DNA from: Stappia stellulata DSM 5886
Lineage (GTDB): Bacteria > Pseudomonadota > Alphaproteobacteria > Rhizobiales > Stappiaceae
Direction of reading: 5' to 3'
Assembly: GCF_000423705.1 (NCBI RefSeq)
Contig: NZ_AUIM01000010.1
Location: 1-64,000, forward strand
DNA: 64,000 bases
Part shown: piece by piece, positions 50,182-59,620 of the stretch
Position numbering within the stretch: the first letter of the stretch is position 1
How the letters are laid out: each line of letters begins with the position of its first letter
The notes under the pieces: model-generated
Seen by the model: the letters and a program-made list of their open reading frames with translations, nothing else
Told to the model about the DNA's origin: nothing
The model's database searches: none
Program-made: the position numbers and the translations under genes

Positions 50182-51015
50182 ATGAGCAGCGAAACGAACG
50201 ACGCAAAACCGAGCGACAAGGACCAGGCCGATACGGCGTCCCCCCCGGCGCTACAGGCGAAGGTTCGCCGGCTTTACTACGGCATGACACCGGCTGCGCG
50301 GCGCTGGCGGATCGCGCTGCTGGTGTTCGACCTCGTGACAATCACCTATTTCATCGTCTCCTCGATGATGGATCCGGAGAATGTCAATCATCTGATCGAC
50401 TATGCGATCGCGGCAGTGCTCGCCCTGGATTACGGCCTGCGGATGTATGCCGCCCACCGGCCCTGGCGGATGGTGTTCGAGTTCACCAATGTCGCCGACC
50501 TGATCGTCATCCTGTCGCTCTTCGCCAGCGCCTTCATCGACAATCTCGCCTTCCTCAGGGTGGTGCGCATGCTGCGCCTGCTGCGCTCCTATCACCTGCT
50601 GCGCGAATTGCGTTCCGCGTCGCTTTTCTTCCGCCGCAACGAGGAGATCATCCAGTCGGCGATCAACCTGATGGTCTTCGTCTTCGTCGTCACCGCCGTC
50701 GTCTTCGTCACCGAAGGCCACCAGAACCCGTCGATCAACACCTATCTGGACGCGCTCTATTTCACGGTCACGACGCTGACCACCACCGGCTTCGGCGACA
50801 TCACGATGACCGACAGCTTCGGACGACTGCTGACCGTGCTGATCATGATCTTCGGCGTCGGCCTGTTCCTGCGACTGGTGCAGACGATCTTCCGCCCGCA
50901 GAAGGTCGCCTACGATTGCCCGGACTGCGGGTTGTCACGCCACGATCCGGATGCGGTACACTGCAAGCATTGCGGCCGCACGATCAACATTCCCACCGAA
51001 GGAGAATGGGCGTGA
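50182..51015 (+). CDS. Voltage-gated K+ channel-like ion transporter with C-terminal zinc ribbon
   Basis: A 277-residue six-helix channel subunit. An S4-like helix with spaced Arg is seen in FLRVVRMLRLLRSYHLLREL. The pore has the selectivity-filter sequence TVTTLTTTGFGDITM. After S6 a short linker leads to CPDCGLSRHDPDAVHCKHCGR, a four-Cys zinc ribbon with nearby His that could act as a cytoplasmic sensor. It probably conducts K+. The N-terminal 35 residues are polar. The ATG at 50182 is the first Met of the conserved frame. Confidence 0.85.
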   Translation: MSSETNDAKPSDKDQADTASPPALQAKVRRLYYGMTPAARRWRIALLVFDLVTITYFIVSSMMDPENVNHLIDYAIAAVLALDYGLRMYAAHRPWRMVFEFTNVADLIVILSLFASAFIDNLAFLRVVRMLRLLRSYHLLRELRSASLFFRRNEEIIQSAINLMVFVFVVTAVVFVTEGHQNPSINTYLDALYFTVTTLTTTGFGDITMTDSFGRLLTVLIMIFGVGLFLRLVQTIFRPQKVAYDCPDCGLSRHDPDAVHCKHCGRTINIPTEGEWA

Positions 51016-51181
51016 GCGGGACGGGCCAGTCCCGGCGGCCTTGCATCGCGACGCACAAAAGCTTCAATCTGTCACATCGCTTTTGACCGCCTGCGCGGCA
51101 GTATCCGTGCAAGCATGACAATTGCCGCGCGGCCCGGCGACCGTACCGCGGCCATTCGAGAGCATCAACGCCGGAGGGAAC

Positions 51182-52591
51182 ATGATGGATTTTTCCGCAG
51201 TCGACCTGGCCCGTTTCCAGTTCGCGTTTACCGTCTCCTTCCACATCATCTTTCCCTCCTTCACCATCGGCCTCGCCAGTTTCCTGATGGTGCTCGAGGG
51301 TCTGTGGCTGGCGAGCGGGCGCGACGTCTACCTGCGGCTGTTCAAATACTGGATGAAGATCTTCGCCGTCGCGTTCGGCATGGGTGTCGTCTCCGGCATC
51401 GTCATGACCTACCAGTTCGGCACCAACTGGTCGGTTTTTTCCGACAAGACAGGCCCGGTGCTCGGACCGCTGATGGGCTACGAGGTGCTGTCCGCCTTCT
51501 TCCTGGAAGCCGGCTTCCTCGGCATCATGCTGTTCGGCCTGACCCGCGTCGGCCCGCGCCTGCATTTCGCCGCAACCGTGATGGTCGCCTTCGGCACGGC
51601 GCTGTCGGGCTTCTGGATTCTGTCGGTCAACAGCTGGATGCAGACCCCCGCCGGCTATTCGATCAACGAAGTCGGGCAATTCGTGCCGGAAAACTGGTTC
51701 GAGATCGTCTTCAACCCCTCCTTCCCCTACCGTTTCGTCCACATGATGCTGGCGGCCTATCTCACCACCGCCTTCGTGGTCGGCGCGGTCGGGGCGTGGC
51801 ATCTGCTCAAGGACCGCACAAGCGACGCGGCGCGGGTGATGTTTTCCATGGCGATGTGGATGGCAGCCCTCGTGACGCCGCTTCAAATTTTCGCCGGCGA
51901 CATGCACGGGCTCAACACGCTGGAGCACCAGCCGGCGAAGATCGCGGCGATGGAAGGCCACTTCGAGGCCGAGAACGGCGCGCCGCTGATCCTCTTCGGC
52001 ATACCGGACATGGCGGCGGGCGAGACCCGCTACAAGGTCGAGATCCCCAAGCTTGGCAGCCTGATCCTGACGCATACGCTCGACGGACGGGTGCCCGGTC
52101 TCAACGACTTTCCGCCCGAGGACCGGCCGAACGCGACGATCGTGTTCTTTTCCTTCCGCGTGATGGTCGGCATCGGCTTCGCGATGCTCGGCATCGGACT
52201 GATGAGCCTCTACCTGCGCGCCAGGGGACGGCTCTACGACGCGCCGCTGTTCCACAAGCTGGCACTGGCGATGGGGCCGACCGGCTTCATCGCGGTGCTC
52301 GCCGGCTGGATCACCACCGAGGTCGGGCGCCAGCCCTTCACCGTCTACGGCCTCCTGCGCACCACAGACAGCATCTCGCCGGTGGACGCGCCGGCGGTCG
52401 CGACCTCGCTTCTCGTGTTCATCGTCGTCTATTTCATCGTCTTCGGCATCGGCACCATGTATCTGCTGCGCGCGATGGCGGCACCGCCGGACTCCGGCAA
52501 CGGCCCGGCCGACATGGAGCCGGTGCGCGCGGCCGGCGTCACCCCCGCGCCCGCCTACCGCGACCCGCACACCCCCAAACCGGCGGAGTGA
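51182..52591 (+). CDS. cydA: Cytochrome bd-type quinol oxidase subunit I (CioA-like)
   Basis: A 469-residue inner-membrane heme protein that oxidises quinol and reduces O2. The N-terminal LARFQFAFTVSFHIIFPSFTIGLA carries a heme-ligand His. GWITTEVGRQPF is the conserved motif in the C-terminal half. The quinol-binding loop is short, as in cyanide-insensitive (CIO) oxidases. GGAGG lies just before the ATG. The operon continues with cydB (4-bp gap) and a small subunit. Confidence 0.93.
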   Translation: MMDFSAVDLARFQFAFTVSFHIIFPSFTIGLASFLMVLEGLWLASGRDVYLRLFKYWMKIFAVAFGMGVVSGIVMTYQFGTNWSVFSDKTGPVLGPLMGYEVLSAFFLEAGFLGIMLFGLTRVGPRLHFAATVMVAFGTALSGFWILSVNSWMQTPAGYSINEVGQFVPENWFEIVFNPSFPYRFVHMMLAAYLTTAFVVGAVGAWHLLKDRTSDAARVMFSMAMWMAALVTPLQIFAGDMHGLNTLEHQPAKIAAMEGHFEAENGAPLILFGIPDMAAGETRYKVEIPKLGSLILTHTLDGRVPGLNDFPPEDRPNATIVFFSFRVMVGIGFAMLGIGLMSLYLRARGRLYDAPLFHKLALAMGPTGFIAVLAGWITTEVGRQPFTVYGLLRTTDSISPVDAPAVATSLLVFIVVYFIVFGIGTMYLLRAMAAPPDSGNGPADMEPVRAAGVTPAPAYRDPHTPKPAE

Positions 52592-52595
52592 CGTC

Positions 52596-53603
52596 ATGGA
52601 ACTCGACCTTCCCCTCGTCTGGGCGCTCCTGATCGCCACGGCCGTCTTTCTCTATGTCGTGCTCGACGGGTTCGACCTCGGCCTCGGCATCCTGTTTCCC
52701 ACCGCGCGCTCGGGCACCGAACGCGACGTGATGATGAATTCCGTCGCCCCCGTGTGGGACGGCAACGAGACCTGGCTGGTGCTCGGCGGCGGCGGGCTTT
52801 ATGCGGTCTTTCCGCTGGCCTACGCCATCTTGATGCCGGCCCTCTATGCGCCGATCGTCGCCATGCTGCTCGGCCTGGTATTTCGCGGCGTCGTGTTCGA
52901 GTTCCGTTTCAAGGCAAGCGAGGAAAGGCGCTGGATCTGGGACATCGCCTTCTTTCTCGGCTCGCTGACGGCCGCGCTTGCGCAGGGCATCATCCTGGGC
53001 GCCATCGTGCAGGGCATCGAGGTCGAGGGACGCGCCTATGCAGGCGGCTGGCTCGACTGGCTGACGCCGTTTTCCCTGATGACCGGCGTCGCCGTCGTCA
53101 TCGGCTATGCGCTTCTCGGCGCCACCTGGCTGGTGTGGAAATGCGAAGGCCCGATGCAGGATCACTTCCGGCACAAGGCGATGATGCTGATGTTCGCCAT
53201 GCTGGTCGTCATCGGGATCGTCAGCCTTTGGACGCCGGCGCTCGATCCGGCAATCGCCGCGCGCTGGTTCGAGGTGCCGCAGATCTTCTACACCGCGCCG
53301 GTTCCGCTGATGGTGCTCGGCCTCGCCGTGGTGCTGTTCCGCAGCCTGAGCGGCACCCGCGACGTCGTGCCCTTCCTGGCAAGCCTGGGGCTGTTCCTGG
53401 TCACCTTCGCGGGCCTTGGCATCAGCCTCTACCCCAACATCGTGCCGCCGACGATCACCATCTGGGACGCGGCCGCGCCCGACAGCTCGCTGGCGTTCCT
53501 TCTCGCCGGTGCCGCCGTGCTGATCCCGATGATCCTGGCTTACTCCGGCTATGCCTACTGGATCTTCCGCGGCAAGGTGCGACCCGGCGACGGATATCAC
53601 TGA
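52596..53603 (+). CDS. cydB: Cytochrome bd-type quinol oxidase subunit II
   Basis: A 335-residue membrane subunit with eight or nine helices. It has the family opening FLYVVLDGFDLGLGILFP and VWDGNETWLVLGGGGLYAVFP. It pairs with subunit I to hold the hemes. The stop overlaps the next ATG (TGATG). Confidence 0.93.
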   Translation: MELDLPLVWALLIATAVFLYVVLDGFDLGLGILFPTARSGTERDVMMNSVAPVWDGNETWLVLGGGGLYAVFPLAYAILMPALYAPIVAMLLGLVFRGVVFEFRFKASEERRWIWDIAFFLGSLTAALAQGIILGAIVQGIEVEGRAYAGGWLDWLTPFSLMTGVAVVIGYALLGATWLVWKCEGPMQDHFRHKAMMLMFAMLVVIGIVSLWTPALDPAIAARWFEVPQIFYTAPVPLMVLGLAVVLFRSLSGTRDVVPFLASLGLFLVTFAGLGISLYPNIVPPTITIWDAAAPDSSLAFLLAGAAVLIPMILAYSGYAYWIFRGKVRPGDGYH

Positions 53604-53764
53604 TGACGGGCGCACGACATCCGGACGGACGCGACGGCACGGACGAAAAGGCCGGCGGGCCGGCGAGCCTGCCGCGCCGGCTGGCATGGTTCGCCGGACT
53701 GTGGCTCGCCGGCGTCGCCGTGCTGTTCGCGATTGCCAGCGCGATCCGATGGGCGATCCTCTGA
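53603..53764 (+). CDS. Small membrane subunit of the bd oxidase (DUF2474/CydX-like)
   Basis: A 53-residue protein with a polar N-terminus and one membrane helix (RLAWFAGLWLAGVAVLFAIA). Position and pattern match the DUF2474 proteins found after cioAB genes, which may stabilise the oxidase as CydX does. It overlaps cydB by one base. Confidence 0.8.
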   Translation: MTGARHPDGRDGTDEKAGGPASLPRRLAWFAGLWLAGVAVLFAIASAIRWAIL

Positions 53765-53844
53765 CGCAAGGCTCCGCGATCACCGATCCGTGACGTGACA
53801 ATCCGCGCGCGCCCCTTGCCGCACGGGCCTTCACGCGCATCCTT

Positions 53845-54750
53845 ATGCACAGATCCTCGCAACACGGACTGCCGCATATGCCGCCTATCGCCCCCGCCCT
53901 TCCGATTGCCGCCGCGCTTTGCCTTGCGCTCGTCGGGGAACCGCAAGCGGCTGGCGCAACGCGCGACCAACAGGCCGATTGCGGCATCGAGACCCCCTGC
54001 GAGATCGAAACCGGCGAATACCGCATCCGCTTCCCGACAGGCTGGGACGGGAAAAGCCCGCTCGGCGCCATCGTCTTCCTGCATGGCTGGCGCGGAACGG
54101 CTCAAGGGGAAATGCGCAACGCGGCCTGGGCGCGACTGGCCGACAGGCTGAACGTCGCCTTCGTGGCGCCGCAAGGCGCGGGCAAGACCTGGTCCTATCC
54201 CGGCGCGCCGCGCGCCTTGCGCGACGAATTCGCGTTCTTCGACGCCCTGGTCGAGGATCTCACGACACGCTTTCCCCTGCGCAGCGAGCGCATGATGGCC
54301 ACCGGCTTTTCCATGGGCGGATCGATGGTGTGGAACCTTGCCTGCTATCGCGGCGGGCTCTTCGCCGGCTTCGCGCCGATTGCCGGGGCGTTCTGGGATC
54401 CGATCCCGGAAAGCTGCCCCTCGCCGGCGCCGGTGCTATTCCATGTCCACGGAACCGCCGACCGCACCGTGCCGCTGGAAGGGCGCCCCATCGGCGAACG
54501 CTGGCGCCAGTCCGATGTCGCCGACAGTCTTGCCGTGTGGCAGGCGCAGGCCGGACTGCCGCGCATCTTCCCGGCCTCCGCGCCCGCGACCGGCCTCACC
54601 TGCCAGCGCCAGGAGGCTCAGGCGGAAGCGGGCCGCGGCACGGCGCCGCTTCTGGAAGTGTGCCTGCATTCGGGCGGACACAGCGTGCGCGCCGAATGGG
54701 TCGAGCGCGCCTGGCGCGCGCTCGGCCGCCATCTGGACTGGAGCGACTAG
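53845..54750 (+). CDS. Secreted alpha/beta-hydrolase, polyhydroxybutyrate depolymerase-like (LpqC family)
   Basis: A 301-residue esterase-fold protein. A signal-like hydrophobic N-terminus lies after a second Met (53878), which may be the true start. The oxyanion region is FLHGWRG and the nucleophile elbow is GFSMGGSMVW. An Asp in HGTADRTVP and a His in SGGHSVRAEW complete a plausible triad. It probably cleaves esters in the periplasm. The 3' end overlaps the convergent opgC gene by 4 bp. Confidence 0.82.
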   Translation: MHRSSQHGLPHMPPIAPALPIAAALCLALVGEPQAAGATRDQQADCGIETPCEIETGEYRIRFPTGWDGKSPLGAIVFLHGWRGTAQGEMRNAAWARLADRLNVAFVAPQGAGKTWSYPGAPRALRDEFAFFDALVEDLTTRFPLRSERMMATGFSMGGSMVWNLACYRGGLFAGFAPIAGAFWDPIPESCPSPAPVLFHVHGTADRTVPLEGRPIGERWRQSDVADSLAVWQAQAGLPRIFPASAPATGLTCQRQEAQAEAGRGTAPLLEVCLHSGGHSVRAEWVERAWRALGRHLDWSD

Positions 54751-56024
54751 CGCCCGGAGGTGTTTCCCGCGGCATCCTTCCGGTGCCGGTCGCCCGGGCC
54801 CGTCTGCCGACCCGGCGCGGCCCCGCCGCCTTGCTTGCGCCACGGCTCCTTCTTGTACCAGGACACCAGATAGGCAACCGCGATGAGCACCGCGAAACCG
54901 CCGGCATTGGCGAGAAACTCGATGACCATGTCGCCGCGTCCCCATGCCATGTCGCGCAGGATGCCCACGGCCTGGGCAACGACGAGGCTCGCCAGGAAAA
55001 CGGCAAGCGACTGCTGGCCGACCTTCTGGATCACCCGCACGACCGCGCCCCAGGCATTGTCGACGACGAGATAGCGTCCGCCGGCACCGACCGCGATCCA
55101 GGCGAGATAGGCGAGCGCGAGAAAATGCACATAGCGCAGGATGCCGAATTCCGTTTTCGCCCAAAGCGGCTCGATGGCCGTGCGGATTTCAAGCAACGCG
55201 GGAAAGGCGCCATAGGCGCGAAACCAGGCGAAGGGAACGGTCAGGACAACAACCGCAAGGGCGACAAAAATCAGGACGTGGCGCACCGGCGGCGCCGGGA
55301 TCCAGCCACGCATGAAGGCAAAGCCGCTGAAGAACAGAAGCTGCCAGGCAAAGGGGTTGAAGAACCAGACCCGGTCCGACCAGGGTTCCGCCGGAAGCCC
55401 GAGGACCCCGAAGGTCGCGCCAAGCCACAACAGCCCCATGAAAGCGAAAACGGGCGCACGCCCGAGCCGCGACAGCGCCATGATCGCCGGAAGAAGCAGC
55501 AGGATGACGATATACATCGGCAGGATGTCGAAATAGTTCGGCACATAGGTCAGCGTCAAAAGACCCGGCAGCGTTTCGCTGGTCTTTTCGAAGAAATGCC
55601 AAAGATTGAGCGACGCGACATAGTCCTGCGTGAGGCCGCAGCAGCTTTCCAGAACGCCGCTGGTCTGAACGGCAACAAGGCCGGCGGCAATGATCAGGAA
55701 CTGGCAGACATGCGCCCAATAGACCTGCCACACCCTGTGGCTGACACGGGCCGCCCCCATCAGCCAGCCGCTGTGGTCGAACACCTTTCCAAAGGCAATT
55801 GCCGAAGCCATGCCGGAGCAGAAGACGAAGATCTCCGTCGCGTCGGAAAAGCCGAAGCGTGCCGGTATCCACAGCGTCCATGTGTTTGCCGGCAAATGGG
55901 CGATGAAGATGATGAACATGCCGATGCCGCGAAAGAAATCGAGGCGCGGATCGCGCGGACGCGGGGCAGTGGCAGCAGGCGTGGAGTGCACGTTCACGAG
56001 ACGCGGGTCCTTGAAGCCGTTCAA
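54747..56024 (-). CDS. opgC: OpgC-family periplasmic glucan succinyltransferase
   Basis: A 425-residue membrane acyltransferase with about ten helices. RDPRLDFFRGIGMFIIFIAHLPANTW is the OpgC opening and FCSGMASAIAFGK the following loop. OpgC adds succinyl groups to osmoregulated periplasmic glucans in Rhodobacter and relatives. The polar C-terminal tail is Gly/Arg-rich. opgH lies about 7 kb away on the same strand at the right window edge. Confidence 0.88.
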   Translation of the reverse strand: MNGFKDPRLVNVHSTPAATAPRPRDPRLDFFRGIGMFIIFIAHLPANTWTLWIPARFGFSDATEIFVFCSGMASAIAFGKVFDHSGWLMGAARVSHRVWQVYWAHVCQFLIIAAGLVAVQTSGVLESCCGLTQDYVASLNLWHFFEKTSETLPGLLTLTYVPNYFDILPMYIVILLLLPAIMALSRLGRAPVFAFMGLLWLGATFGVLGLPAEPWSDRVWFFNPFAWQLLFFSGFAFMRGWIPAPPVRHVLIFVALAVVVLTVPFAWFRAYGAFPALLEIRTAIEPLWAKTEFGILRYVHFLALAYLAWIAVGAGGRYLVVDNAWGAVVRVIQKVGQQSLAVFLASLVVAQAVGILRDMAWGRGDMVIEFLANAGGFAVLIAVAYLVSWYKKEPWRKQGGGAAPGRQTGPGDRHRKDAAGNTSGR

Positions 56025-56096
56025 AGGGGCGCTGCCTCGCCGGCGCGCGGAAGCGCGATTTCTGTGCCACGGAGACGCGAGAAAACCAAGGCCGAT

Positions 56097-57479
56097 TTAC
56101 GCCGGCTGGGCGCGCAGGGCCTCGTCCTGCATGATCTTCGCCGCCCGCTTCATGCTGTCGGCCTGTTCCAGACGCTCGCTGGTGAAACGGTCGGGCGCAC
56201 CGCGCAGGCGGAGACGGTCGCGCAGCAGGCGTTCCGCCTCGCCGGCAAGGCCCGCGCGCAACGCCGCGTCGATGGCGAGACGCTCGAAGACATCGCGCTG
56301 CGCGTGACTGCCGCCGATGCCGCGCAAGGTCGGGCGCGCCTGGTCGAGATGATGGAAGGCGGAGAAGAAGTTGCCGCGGAAATAGGCCTCCAGCCCATGT
56401 GCGGCCGGAAGGCCGGCCGTTGCTGCGACCCGCCCCAGGTCGGTCGGCTCCTCGGCATGCAGCGCGACGGAGGCAAGCATGGCATCGGCCGCCTGGCGGC
56501 GGCGCCCACCGCCGAGCGACAGCATGTAGTGGAGATCGGCAAAGAGATTGCAGCGATCGTCAATGCGCGTCTGGGAAATCTGCGCCAGTTCCTCCCAGCG
56601 TCCGCCGACGTTGACGCCCTCGATTTCAAGGCGCATCAGCAGCGAGGCCGCATTGGAAATGTCGCGGTAGTCGTCGGTGCGCTCGGAGCGGATCTCTTCG
56701 TCGTAAAGGGCCAGGACGGCGGCGATGTCGCCCCGGTCGAGCTGCATCAGCGCCAGATGCCACCACACGTGAAAGCGGAAATTGTTGCAGTGGGAAAAGG
56801 TCTGGGTGTTGGCCTCCAGCCAGCGGCGCCCCTCCTCCGCGCGTCCGGTCATGTCGTACACATGGGCAACGGCATGCAGGGCCCAGGCATCGTCCGGCGC
56901 AAGCTCCACGGCCCGCCGGCCGCTGCGCTCCGCCCGGTCGTATTCGCCCGTTTCCTCCAGTGCGAAAGCGTGACAGCCCATCAGGTAGCCATAGGCGGAG
57001 TGACTTTCGTCATAGGCGTCGAGCACGGTTTCCACCGAACGCCTCATGCCGGCGGCATCGCCCAGAACGAAGCGGACGGCATGCACCAGTTTCATCAGGA
57101 GCGGATCCGCGGGATGGGCGGCAAGGGCTGTATCCAGGCGATCGGCCGCCGCGCGCGGGTGGCCGTCGAGCCAGTCGCGCAACGCATCGATCACGGCCGC
57201 CTCGCGAACGGTCGCGCCAACGGCCGTGCGCGCGCCATCCGCCTGTTTCCAGTCCTCTTCCGCCACGCCGACCATCTCACGCCGGCCGAGCAGCAGACAG
57301 AACAGGCCATGCGTCGCGTGCCCGAGCGCGAAGCGCGGCTCCAGCGACAGGGCGCGGGCGAGATGGTCCGGCGTCGTCGTCCCGTGGGCCAGGAACGCAT
57401 CGAGCGCGCTCTGCCAGGCCTCCAGAGCGGCCGGCTCCGACATCGTGAGAGGGTAGCCGTAGCGGTCGGTAAGGGTCAT
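56097..57479 (-). CDS. Tetratricopeptide-repeat protein, TTC38-like
   Basis: A 460-residue all-helical protein. It opens with MTLTDRYGYPLTMSEPAALEAWQSALDAFL and contains YDESHSAYGYLMGCHAFALEETGEYDRAER and DAWALHAVAHVYDMTGRAEEGRRWL, the pattern of bacterial TTC38 homologues. It probably acts in protein-protein contacts; no catalytic motif is visible. The ATG at 57479 starts the conserved region; a 114-residue upstream open frame lacks support. Confidence 0.83.
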   Translation of the reverse strand: MTLTDRYGYPLTMSEPAALEAWQSALDAFLAHGTTTPDHLARALSLEPRFALGHATHGLFCLLLGRREMVGVAEEDWKQADGARTAVGATVREAAVIDALRDWLDGHPRAAADRLDTALAAHPADPLLMKLVHAVRFVLGDAAGMRRSVETVLDAYDESHSAYGYLMGCHAFALEETGEYDRAERSGRRAVELAPDDAWALHAVAHVYDMTGRAEEGRRWLEANTQTFSHCNNFRFHVWWHLALMQLDRGDIAAVLALYDEEIRSERTDDYRDISNAASLLMRLEIEGVNVGGRWEELAQISQTRIDDRCNLFADLHYMLSLGGGRRRQAADAMLASVALHAEEPTDLGRVAATAGLPAAHGLEAYFRGNFFSAFHHLDQARPTLRGIGGSHAQRDVFERLAIDAALRAGLAGEAERLLRDRLRLRGAPDRFTSERLEQADSMKRAAKIMQDEALRAQPA

Positions 57480-57838
57480 GCGGCTTTCTTCCTGCCTGCG
57501 GCGAACGGGCCGCGAGGGTTCCTGTGACAACGCACAGCGGGCGGGCGGGGAGGCAAAGGGCGCTTCGGGCTTGCATGACCGGATCTTCGACCGGGAGGGA
57601 CCGAAGGGCAGTCCTTGCAAGGACCGGCGTGTGCCTATTCCTTTTCGCACTGTCAGTTTTTCCGCGGCGCGGATGACGTGCAACACACAAAAACTTGTGA
57701 CCGACGTGTGCGAAACCGGGCGAAGGCCGGATCTATCTTCCAATAGCGGCCAGATCCGGGCAAAGCAATTGCGCGGCAGCGCGATCCTGCAAAACGCCAT
57801 ACCTTCCGCCCGTGCACGCATGGGAGTAAACCGGTGTC
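57480..57838. other. Divergent intergenic region, TPR gene / YeeE gene
   Basis: No gene seen. A perfect 14-bp palindrome GTCCTTGCAAGGAC lies at 57611-57624, a possible operator for either gene. Confidence 0.45.
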
Positions 57839-59011
57839 ATGACAGCTCTTGCACAATCTCTCGCCCAGACGTTCTCCGGCTCGAACCGCACGGTCCTCGC
57901 CCTGTCGCTCGCCGGCCTCGCCGCCGTGGCGCTGATCGCCAGCAACACCGGCGGTCCCACGCTCGGTTATGCCGTTCTGATCGGCGGGCTTGCCGGCGTG
58001 GCACTTTATCATTCGAGCTTCGGCTTCACCGCTGCATGGCGCCGCATCGTCACGGAAAAGCGCGGCGGAGGCTTGCGCGCGCAGTTCCTGCTGATCCTGC
58101 TGACTGCGGCCGTGTCCTTCCCGCTGATCGGCTGGGGCGCCTCCTTCGGCATGCCGACGGGCGGCTTCGTCTTTCCCTTCGGCATTGCCGCAGCCATTGG
58201 CGCGACGATGTTCGGGCTCGGGATGCAGCTTGGCGGCGGCTGCGCCTCCGGCACGCTGTTTACCGCCGGCGGCGGCTCGACGCGGATGATGGTGACGCTG
58301 ACCGCCTTCGTGATGGGCTCCGTGGCGGCCACGCCGCACATGCATCTTTGGGGGGCCCTGCCGAAACTGCCCGCCTTTTCGCTGGTGAGCGAATTCGGCC
58401 CCGTCGGCGCCTTTGCCGCGACCGCCGCCGTGCTCGGCCTGATCGCACTGTGGAGCATCCGGGTCGAACGCAAGGCGCACGGCAGCCTCGCCGATCCGAA
58501 ACCGACCGCCTCGTTCCTCGCCGGCCCGTGGTCGCTGCGGCTGGGGGCGGTGATGATCGCCGTCGTCGGCATCGCCACCTTCGTCGTGCTCGGTCGCCCG
58601 TGGGGGATCACCTCGGGCTTTGCGCTGTGGGGCGCGAAGATCTGGCAGGGCTTCGGCGTGACGGTCACCGACTGGCCCTACTGGCAGTGGCAGAAGGGCG
58701 CGCTGGAGGCCTCCGTCTTCGCCGACGCGACCTCGGTGATGAACTTCGGAATCCTGATCGGCGCCATGACAGCGGCCGCCCTTGCCGGCAAATACGCGCC
58801 GGTGTGGAAGCTCTCCACCCGCGATCTCCTGACCGCGATCGTCGGCGGGCTGCTGATGGGCTACGGCGCGCGGCTTGCCTATGGCTGCAACATCGGCGCC
58901 TATCTCGGCGGGATCGTTTCCGGCTCGCTGCACGGCTGGCTGTGGCTGGTCTTCGGCTTCATCGGCAGCCTTGCCGGCACCCGCATCCGCCTCAGGCTCG
59001 GGATGGGCTGA
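57839..59011 (+). CDS. YeeE/YedE-family thiosulfate/sulfur-compound transporter
   Basis: A 390-residue membrane protein with about nine helices. The two conserved Cys motifs, LGGGCASGTLFTAGGGS and AYGCNIGAYLGGIVSGS, are those of YeeE (TsuA) transporters that bring thiosulfate into the cell. The length is typical. No TusA-like partner is adjacent. A promoter is likely in the 360-bp region upstream. Confidence 0.88.
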   Translation: MTALAQSLAQTFSGSNRTVLALSLAGLAAVALIASNTGGPTLGYAVLIGGLAGVALYHSSFGFTAAWRRIVTEKRGGGLRAQFLLILLTAAVSFPLIGWGASFGMPTGGFVFPFGIAAAIGATMFGLGMQLGGGCASGTLFTAGGGSTRMMVTLTAFVMGSVAATPHMHLWGALPKLPAFSLVSEFGPVGAFAATAAVLGLIALWSIRVERKAHGSLADPKPTASFLAGPWSLRLGAVMIAVVGIATFVVLGRPWGITSGFALWGAKIWQGFGVTVTDWPYWQWQKGALEASVFADATSVMNFGILIGAMTAAALAGKYAPVWKLSTRDLLTAIVGGLLMGYGARLAYGCNIGAYLGGIVSGSLHGWLWLVFGFIGSLAGTRIRLRLGMG

Positions 59012-59122
59012 GGCGGCGGCGCGCCGGATCGTGATCAACCGTGATTGCCGCGTGTGCGGTGCAGCGCACACGATCCGTTAGGGTCGGGCTTCTTCCTGCT
59101 TTCAAAGAAGGACCCCGACGCC

Positions 59123-59611
59123 ATGTTTACCGATATCGCCCGCGCCCTGTGCCTGCCCGCCCTTGTCCTCGCCGTTAGCGTCCCTTCGGTCGCACAGGCC
59201 GAGGTCGCGCCGCGCGACGGCTGGTCGGTGATTGAAACCGACAAGGCCTTTCCCGACCTCGTGGACAGTCTGACCGCCGCGATCAAGGCGGCCGAGATGG
59301 GTCTCGTCACCCAGGCCAGCGCGTCCGCCGGCGCAAAAATGCAGGGCATCACAATTCCCGGCAACCGGGTGATCGGCGTCTACCGCAACGACTATGCAAG
59401 GCGGATGCTGGAGGCGAGCGTTGCCGCCGGCATCGAGGCGCCGATCCGCTTCTATGTCACGGAAGACACGGACGGCGGAGCGACGCTCTCCTACAAGCAC
59501 CCGAGCTTCGTCTTCGCGCCCTATATGGCGAAGGGCGGCGACGCGCTCGAAACGCTGGCCGGCGAACTCGACGCGGTGTTCGAGACGATTGCCGAGGACG
59601 CCGTCGACTGA
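59123..59611 (+). CDS. Exported DUF302-domain protein
   Basis: A 162-residue secreted protein with a signal peptide (to about VAQA, residue 26). A DUF302 domain follows: WSVIETDKAFPDLVDSLTAAIKAAEMGLVTQASAS, GNRVIGVYRNDYARRMLEA, ATLSYKHPSFVFAPY. The function is unknown; the fold is often near sulfur or redox genes. It lies 111 bp after the YeeE-type gene on the same strand and may be co-expressed. Confidence 0.83.
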   Translation: MFTDIARALCLPALVLAVSVPSVAQAEVAPRDGWSVIETDKAFPDLVDSLTAAIKAAEMGLVTQASASAGAKMQGITIPGNRVIGVYRNDYARRMLEASVAAGIEAPIRFYVTEDTDGGATLSYKHPSFVFAPYMAKGGDALETLAGELDAVFETIAEDAVD

Positions 59612-59620
59612 GGCGATGCT

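Noticed and set aside
57611-57624. GTCCTTGCAAGGAC palindrome as a firm operator
   Set aside because: Single occurrence seen and no matching known consensus; noted only in the intergenic entry.
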